The notes under the pieces were generated by a model that did no database searches, was not told the origin of the DNA, and was given only the letters and a program-made list of their open reading frames with translations. A stretch of DNA of 64,000 bases from Bradysia coprophila (Eukaryota > Arthropoda > Insecta > Diptera > Sciaridae), in NCBI RefSeq assembly GCF_014529535.1, contig NW_023503496.1, forward strand, positions 1,364,001 through 1,428,000. Direction: 5' to 3'. Below, in pieces: positions 58,055 to 64,000 of the stretch (position 1 is the first letter of the stretch; every line of letters begins with the position of its first letter). The position numbers and the translations under genes were made by a program.

Positions 58055-59167
58055 ATGGGCAGCCGCTTAGTGGAGTAAGATTGAGAAAACGATTTCTTTA
58101 GTGACTGGACCAATTTGAAATTTAATTCCAACAATGTGCTTCCTAGGCTTATTATATTTGCTGTTGTGGTCGGCACGGTATTCGTTGAAACATCAGCACA
58201 ATGCATGTTTCTGGAAGATGAATATTACGGATACCATTGCTATCTGGAGTATGTGAATGCTACGAACGTTTCCGACATTGTTGACCTATCGGGTGAACAT
58301 GTCGGTGGTAGATCGAACGCACATGTAGAAACAGTCCTCGTTTCACCAACAGCTATTCTAGAGGTGATACCATCGAACATCTTTACCACTTTTTTGAATC
58401 TGGAACGGTTTTACTGCAACGCGAATTATCTGCAACGAATCGACATTCCGTTCTGTGGACCACGCATGAGGAGTTTTCAAGCGAACCTAAATTCGGTGGA
58501 AGTCTTACAAGATGGAGCTTTCCGAGGATGTCGTTCCTTAGAGCAGCTCACAATTATTCTGTCTGGCCTTCAACGGATCGAACCGAATGCCTTTACCGGA
58601 CTGACACAGCTACGTGAGATCATAATTTTCGGAAATCCTCTACAAGAGCTTAATGGTCATTTGTTCCGCGAGCAACACCAACTGGAGCTTGTAAGGTTCG
58701 ATCAAGGTGGTTTAACGACGATCCACCCGGGAACGTTTCAGTGTAAAGAACTTGTGGTTGAATTGGACTTGAGTGTTAACCGACTCGAAAGAATTGAAGC
58801 GGGAACATTCACAAACCTGTTGCGTCTGCGAACGTTGAATTTGGGAACGAACAACATTCAGGTCATTGAGGAAGGAGCCTTCGCAAATTTGCCATTACTC
58901 GAAAGGTTGGAATTGGTCGAAAACCAGATTGCAGTTCTTGACTCAAATCTGTTCGGAACAACGTTTCAGAATCTGAACTATTTGGGAGTCGGTTCGAACC
59001 GGTTAAATGCTGTTGATAGGCAAGTGTTTCGCCGATTTCCGGGTCTGATGTCGTTCTTCGGTGCGGGGAATGTCTGTTTCTCGCAAAACTTTGACGACAT
59101 TGGTTCCATTGAGAATGATGTGGCGCCATATTTGGAAACTTGTTTCATAAACTTCGACGAATTGTAA
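58055..59167 (+). CDS. Secreted leucine-rich-repeat protein, copy 2
   Basis: Paralog of the 54989-56077 gene in the same orientation. The ORF gives LKFNSN..., a hydrophobic signal (RLIIFAVVVGTVFVETSAQ), the Cys cap CMFLEDEYYGYHCYLE, then the same set of LRRs and the same C-terminus. The ORF has no ATG before the signal peptide. The conserved upstream ATG at 58055 (MGSRLVE) is in frame but followed by TAA (58076) and TGA (58082). Deleting the 27-nt segment 58075-58101 (GTAAG...TTTAG) removes both stops and gives 361 residues. From about LRR 6 to the stop the two copies are almost identical at DNA level, whereas the N-terminal halves differ much more. AATAAA at 59178-59183. Confidence 0.75.
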
Positions 59168-59189
59168 ATTGGATTAAAATAAAAAGTTT

Positions 59190-60140
59190 TTAGATTTCTT
59201 AACGAAAATGTTCATTTGATCATCCTTCTGCTCATTCTAGCACTGCACGAGATGTGTAAACGACACCATTTTCTGCACTTCTACAACAAAGATTTCTGAA
59301 GGTCTTGTGCGAGTTTCGAAGCAGTCTTTCAGGCGTTATGAAAAGAAATAGGTTTTGAACCGAGAGCCTCATATTTTTACACTTTCTAAGGCAGCAACTC
59401 ATCTAGTTGAAGCACATTAATCGCGTGTAGGCTCTCAACCTACTCATAAAGTTCCTGCAATGCTGTCGATTTGCCTGCGCACCGATATTATCGTTACAGT
59501 TTCCCATAACCTCAAAAACTCAGCTGAGTTTTGATGTAACATTTCGATTAGCAAATTTTTAACAACTCCTTTAGAAGCCCTCGATAGCTAATGATCCTCT
59601 TTGGCAACGACTAAACGTTTCCATCAAAATTATCTCCTCGTTTAGTTCATCTGATATAGCAATAAAAGAAGGCCATCCCCACCATGAAAACCATTATCAC
59701 TACCGTCTATAATACCCAGTTCCGTTGTTTACCAATAAAAATGGAAGAGCAATTGCCATAGAATTTCATCAACCGATCAGTTTATCAATTATACGCTGTA
59801 ACAGTCACGCCAATTCAAAACAATCTTATCACACACCAGTGACAATGAAAGCCAAAACAGATAGCATCAAAACGAAGCAGATTGAAGTCATAGGGAATCG
59901 GTTGAGATTATTTTCGGAATAGTGGCGTTGTCAGTGTGAGTGGACAAACTACTTAAACCAAAAGTAGACAGAAACGTATTCAGTGGATCGTGGATGGAAA
60001 CAACGAAGTATCACTTACAAGGAATTTACATGAAATATTCACTTGAGAAAGAAGGAATACTTTCATCGACGACATAAGTTAAGGCGTTAAAAGAAGTCTG
60101 TTAAAACAATACCGTAGAATGCAGTGCCTATATTCGCGAA
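59190..60140. other. Intergenic stretch downstream of LRR gene 2
   Basis: A 65-codon ORF at 59725-59922 has no recognisable features. TTATCA motifs at about 59780 and 59827 vaguely recall the LRR promoters, but no third LRR copy is present. Confidence 0.35.
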
Positions 60141-60143
60141 AAT

Positions 60144-60316
60144 ATTTCAAGAAAATTGTGAAAATTTGAGAAAATTCTAGAAAATTATGAAAATTTGAGA
60201 AAATTCACGAAAATTCATGAAATTAGTGAAAATTCATGAAATTTGTGAAAATTCATGAAATTTGTGAAAATTCATGAAATTTGTGAAAATTCATGAAATT
60301 TGTGAAAATTCATGAA
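60144..60316 (+). repeat. Tandem repeat of GAAAATTCATGAAATTTGT (~19-20 bp)
   Basis: About eight units; the last five, from about 60225, are nearly perfect, the first ones degenerate (GAAAATTTGAGAAAATTC). Confidence 0.85.
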
Positions 60317-60382
60317 ATACTGGTACTTTCTTTGGAACAATTTCTGGCCGTTTGTCAGTTTTCGAGTTGATGTTTCATAGTC

Positions 60383-60483
60383 CCGCCAGAATCGGTTATT
60401 TTCGGTTATAACGCACAATCCTAGGTTTTTGAATCAAAACCTCAGATCTTGAGGTATAACAGAAAATGACCGATTCTGGCGTG
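60383..60483. mobile_element. ~100-bp MITE, CCGCCAGAATCGG ends
   Basis: GCCAGAATCGGTTATTTTCG followed by GTTATAA pairs with TATAACAGAAAATGACCGAT followed by TCTGGC. An inner hairpin, CCTAGGTTTTTGA...CTCAGATCTTGAGG, fills the centre. Confidence 0.65.
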
Positions 60484-60596
60484 ACCATTTACTACCCCTT
60501 TGAAAATCTCTAAAATCTTGAGTTGAAAATTATGGAAATATTGATTCTGATGAAAGAGTTTTGCAATTTTCCAAAACACAAGTTTGCTTTTTGATT

Positions 60597-61108
60597 TTAT
60601 TTTTGATATCGTGTGCGTTTTACACGTTGTTGCGTGATATTAAGAAGAGCCCGCTTTTTCGACGAACGTCGTGAGTTGTGCTCCATATGAGCAAGAGGAA
60701 GATCAGCGTTTGCTGTCATGTCGATTTCAATTCCACTTGCCGAATCTTCATTCAGATTTTCGCTGTTGTGGATTTCAATTACACTTGCCGAATCTTCATT
60801 CAGATTTTCGTTGTTGTTTAAATCGGATGAAGTTTCATTGTTTGGTTCTCCAGCGCCAGTCGGAATTTCTTGACCATGTCGTAGAGAAATGTGCTTCTCT
60901 AGGGTGCAGAGGCTCCATTTTGGCTGTGTGTGGGATTGGTCGTTTGCTGTTTTTTTTTCGGTTTGTAGGAGGGCTTGTAGCCTTTGTACGAGACTGTGTG
61001 CTTTTCATTGCAACAAACGAACGGGCACTTTACAATGCATTTCAATTTGCCATTTGTCCATTGATAACTCTCCTCCACTATTTGAAAATGTAACTCCTCG
61101 CGGGGAAT
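60597..61108 (-). pseudogene. Zinc-finger-like ORF with acidic repeats, frame broken
   Basis: On the minus strand from 61108 the frame reads IPREELHFQIVEESYQW, KCIVKCPFVCCNEKHTVSY, then KPKKKQQ, and stops at a TAG around 60900. One base over, the reading continues LCTLEKHISLRHGQE, then two tandem 16-residue acidic repeats (ENLNEDSASVIEIHNS / ENLNEDSASGIEID), and a basic tail RRSSKKRALLN...KRTRYQK with a stop at 60597-60599. C-x-C plus L-x2-H-x4-H suggests one zinc finger split by a one-base shift, or two exons. An acceptor-like TTTTAAAG precedes the ORF. It may derive from a transposon gene; I do not recognise the family. Confidence 0.35.
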
Positions 61109-61410
61109 CTTTAAAATATTTTTGTTTTAGGTAAATTTCTTATAATTGTTTTTACGGGTATGTAAAATAGTACAGTCGAAGAAATTTAGTTTTCGGGTTT
61201 TCCAAAGGTATTAATCTTATTTAACCCACACTTTATCCCACAACAATGGAATCCAAAAATTTAAATTTAGTTAACTCAGCGGTCACAATGACGGCGCTGC
61301 AGTGACGATTTCAAAATGTGATATAGGGTGGCTAATTAAATTTTGGTTTTAGCTACATTTTCTTTTGGTTTTTAATTATTATATTAGGCTTCTAAATTAA
61401 GAGTAAATTT

Positions 61411-61761
61411 ATGCAATATAAACCGTTTGAGTTTGAAAAAAGATGTTTTGTATCAGTGAACGATATAGGAAAGCGTTCAGTACGTCTCAACATACAAAAG
61501 AACGTAAAATATAATTGTACATTTAGCCACCCTACGTCCGTCATCGCTTCTATTGTCTTCAAAAACATATTGTGTGCTTGTCATGATATGTATCAGACGT
61601 TTGTTTATTTATGTGTCTCATCTAAAATGCTGGCCAGCAAAATTTTGATCATTAAATTCAACGGCCAAATTGATCTAAATGTTAAAATAATTGTGAATAA
61701 AAGTGAAGTTAATGTGGTTTTGTTTTCTCTTCATAAAGGAATTTGCATCAGTTCGATGTAA
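61411..61761 (+). CDS. 116-residue ORF in the left arm, unknown protein
   Basis: Starts MQYKPFEFEKRCFVSVNDIG and ends HKGICISSM. It is rich in hydrophobic beta-like stretches (TFVYLCVSSKMLASKILIIKF). No signal peptide, no motif I know. The same ORF is in the right arm (63497-63847, minus strand) with two residue changes (Tyr to Cys at position 3, Lys to Asn near position 97). That both copies stay open may reflect recent duplication rather than function. Just downstream an ORF MIKKLLDAVATINALQDIES reads into a possible coiled coil. Confidence 0.35.
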   Translation: MQYKPFEFEKRCFVSVNDIGKRSVRLNIQKNVKYNCTFSHPTSVIASIVFKNILCACHDMYQTFVYLCVSSKMLASKILIIKFNGQIDLNVKIIVNKSEVNVVLFSLHKGICISSM

Positions 61762-61965
61762 AGTGCGGAGCACCATTAGAAAAAAAAAACTTGTCGCTGA
61801 AGAATGATCAAAAAGTTGCTGGACGCAGTAGCTACAATTAATGCTTTGCAGGATATAGAATCAAAATTAGAGAAACACCAAGAGCCGTCCATTTGAAATC
61901 TTCATCATCATCATTTCAACTAAAGGTTTTTTTTAAACGAAACGCAGATTCGGAACATTCTTTTT

Positions 61966-63269
61966 CGCCAAATTACAATTTGGCATAGGAAATAAATTCT
62001 TTGTATAAGTGAAGCTCATGATTGAGCTCAATCATGAAAACAGAATCTGGTCAGGAATAAGATAAGAATATGAATATATGACGAACTTCAAAGCTCCTGA
62101 TTTATAATCCTGAGATGCCTGCTCATGCAAGTATGCGATTTACGATTTCCAAAGAATTTTAATATCAACTTTTAGACAAAATAACAATTTCCAAGTCTGT
62201 TTTCTATTTGATTTATTTGATGTATTTCCGACCTCGTTCTAGGGTAATAAAATTTTCTGTGGATTATTTGTAACTTCATGAAAATATTAAGATGGAAAAC
62301 CTCAGAAACATTCACATAAAAATTATGCTTTCCTAACTAATGTTGAAATAGCCTTTTTGCACTCATTAGGAACTTAGGAAAATAACTACTGGGCAGTCGA
62401 GACGGTGTACTTGTAGTCCGAAATTATATTTTGGCTTCGTAGAACACAGATAAACACAAGAGAGAGGAATTATATGATATGCAGTACATACTGTCCCGTA
62501 CAATCTTTTTCTAAATAAAAGTTATAGTAAAATCGACAATATTGTATTATTTGGCGATTTGTCATATTTTGGAGTTTCTTCACACTTTGGCGATTTTTCT
62601 TGACAATTCATCATATTTAGTTGATTTGTTAAATCATCAAGAAACGTCTCAGAGGTGTGAAGAAACGCCATAAAGACAAATTTTCAATTCTCTATGATCC
62701 TTGGAGTTTCTCTACTCTTTGGCGATATTTCTTGGTTTTACTTCACATTATGGCGATTTTTCTTGTTGATTTAACAAATCAACCATAATGATGAATTGCC
62801 AAGAAAAATCGATAGAGTGTGAAGAGAAGAAGAGAAAAATCGCTAGAGTGTGAGGAAACGCCAAAGTGTAAAAATACGTTTTTGAAATGTCTCTATATTA
62901 TCTTTCGTAAAATGATAGTGTCCTCGGGATCTTTCGTTAAAGTATGAATTCCCTAGGATCGAACAAGATGCCGTTACCTGACGTAAAATAAGAGTTTCCT
63001 TAGGATCGAACCAGGCAGCATTTCGTAACTTTTATAAAAGGATAGATTCACTAGCTTCGAACAAATAACGCCTTTTAGATAAATTTCGTAAAAGGATAAA
63101 TTTCAAAGGATTTGTTTAATCACCACGAAGAATCGCCAAAGTGTGAAGAAACGCAACAAAGACAAATTTATCATTCTTTGTTTTTGCCGGCGTTTCTTCA
63201 TCCCTTGCCAATTTTTTATTTTTGGCGATTCTTCATGGGAATCATGATTAATGACGGCTACGAGCTTTA
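61966..63269. other. Spacer of the large inverted repeat, with GAAGAAACGCCAAA repeats
   Basis: Holds several direct and inverted copies of TTTGGCGATTTTTCTTG and its inverse with GTGTGAAGAAACGCC, clustered at about 62550-62875 and 63120-63240. A related piece is in the Ythdc1 intron (about 46618-46735). At 62940-63075 a degenerate GGATCGAACAAG...TTTCGTAAAAGGATA unit occurs three to four times. No gene seen. Confidence 0.5.
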
Positions 63270-63496
63270 GCGAAAACGAATGAGATGTTCCGATCCGAAT
63301 CTGCGAGCGAACTTCCGTTTCGTTAAAAAAAACCTTTAGTTGAAATGATGATGATGAAGATTTCAAATGGACGGCTCTTGGAGTTTCTCTAATTTTTATT
63401 CTATATCCTGCAAAGCATTAATTGTAGCTACTGCGTCCAGCAACTTTTTGATCATTCTTCAGCGACAAGTTTTTTTTTCTAATGGTGTTCCGCACT

Positions 63497-63847
63497 TTAC
63501 ATCGAACTGATGCAAATTCCTTTATGAAGAGAAAACAAAACCACATTAACTTCACTATTATTCACAATTATTTTAACATTTAGATCAATTTGGCCGTTGA
63601 ATTTAATGATCAAAATTTTGCTGGCCAGCATTTTAGATGAGACACATAAATAAACAAACGTCTGATACATATCATGACAAGCACACAATATGTTTTTGAA
63701 GACAATAGAAGCGATGACGGACGTAGGGTGGCTAAATGTACAATTATATTTTACGTTCTTTTGTATGTTGAGACGTACTGAACGCTTTCCTATATCGTTC
63801 ACTGATACAAAACATCTTTTTTCAAACTCAAACGGTTTACATTGCAT
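63497..63847 (-). CDS. 116-residue ORF in the right arm, unknown protein
   Basis: Mirror copy of the ORF at 61411-61761 (MQCKPFEFEKRC... to HKGICISSM). Both ORFs read from the outer end towards the centre of the inverted repeat. Confidence 0.35.
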   Translation of the reverse strand: MQCKPFEFEKRCFVSVNDIGKRSVRLNIQKNVKYNCTFSHPTSVIASIVFKNILCACHDMYQTFVYLCVSSKMLASKILIIKFNGQIDLNVKIIVNNSEVNVVLFSLHKGICISSM

Positions 63848-64000
63848 AAATTTACTCTTAATTTAGAGCCTAATATAATGATTAAAAACCAAGAGAAAAT
63901 GTAGCAAAAACCAAAATTTAATTAGCCACCCTATATCACATTTTGAAATCGTGACTGCAGCGCCGTCATTGTGACCGCTGAGTTAACTAAATTTAAATTT

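Larger units (their letters stand above)
61258..64000. mobile_element. Large inverted repeat, ~700-bp arms (right arm cut by window end)
   Basis: Left arm about 61258-61965 and right arm about 63270-64000 are nearly identical in opposite orientation (AGTTAACTCAGCGGTCACAA...; GAGCCGTCCATTTGAAATCT...). The spacer is about 1.3 kb. Differences are a few substitutions and small indels near the inner ends. The right arm reaches the last base, so the true end is outside. Long terminal inverted repeats of this size occur in foldback elements and in Polinton/Maverick elements; no protein in the spacer decides between them. Confidence 0.8.

Noticed and set aside
59725-59922. Possible third LRR gene or promoter relic
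   Set aside because: Only loose TTATCA similarity upstream; the ORF has no leucine repeats or signal peptide.
63103-63366. 87-codon minus-strand ORF starting MKSSSSSFQLKVFF
   Set aside because: It straddles the inner boundary of the right arm of the inverted repeat and its counterpart in the left arm is not open.

Overview
The window is nuclear DNA of an insect, very probably a lower dipteran (a sciarid-type fungus gnat is my best guess). It is AT-rich, the genes have small GT-AG introns, and the recognisable proteins are animal or insect types: a VGLUT-like SLC17 transporter, a delta-class glutathione S-transferase, an ecdysteroid-phosphate-phosphatase/UBASH3-type histidine phosphatase, the nuclear m6A reader YTHDC1 and secreted leucine-rich-repeat (LRR) proteins. 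There are no operons and no prokaryotic features. The species call is inference.

Layout. 1-1337 (+): 3' part of an immunoglobulin-domain adhesion-type gene. 1.3-3.1 kb: inverted-repeat elements. 3196-8741 (-): a nine-exon VGLUT-like transporter whose first and seventh introns hold the same ~110-bp minisatellite in opposite orientations. 8.8-16.0 kb: mostly small non-autonomous DNA transposons (MITEs), a MULE-like transposase scrap and a GC-rich hAT-like element. 16067-17454 (-): an intracellular LRR protein. 20088-23618 (+): an intact five-exon DDE transposase-like gene with a helix-turn-helix and a SWIM-type CxC...CxH finger. 27934-29731 (-): a Gfo/Idh/MocA oxidoreductase. 31433-31801 (-): a secreted peptide made of two CS-alpha-beta-like six-cysteine modules. 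32.4-35.3 kb: foldback elements. 36404-37137 (+): delta GST. 39940-41214 (+): the histidine phosphatase. 41.5-44.6 kb: a dense and partly nested MITE cluster. 45302-47847 (+): Ythdc1. 49.4-53.3 kb: more inverted-repeat elements, ending in a 1374-bp element with an exact 8-bp target duplication. 54989-56077 and 58055-59167 (+): two secreted LRR paralogs separated by a minisatellite with higher-order structure. 60.6 kb to the end: a frame-broken zinc-finger-like ORF and a large inverted repeat with ~700-bp arms, each carrying the same 116-residue ORF; the right arm runs off the window.

Exon structures were built by hand from ORF continuity, GT-AG signals and phase. Where every junction keeps the frame (transporter, DDE gene, oxidoreductase, GST, Ythdc1, LRR gene at 17 kb) I consider the model solid. 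The genes have unrelated jobs and are not evidently co-regulated, except the tandem LRR pair, which shares a promoter layout with three TTATCA (GATA-type) motifs per copy. The most unusual observation is in that pair: in both copies the start ATG is in frame with the LRR ORF but cut off by in-frame stops, and removing an identically placed 27-nt GTAAG...TAG segment restores the frame in both.
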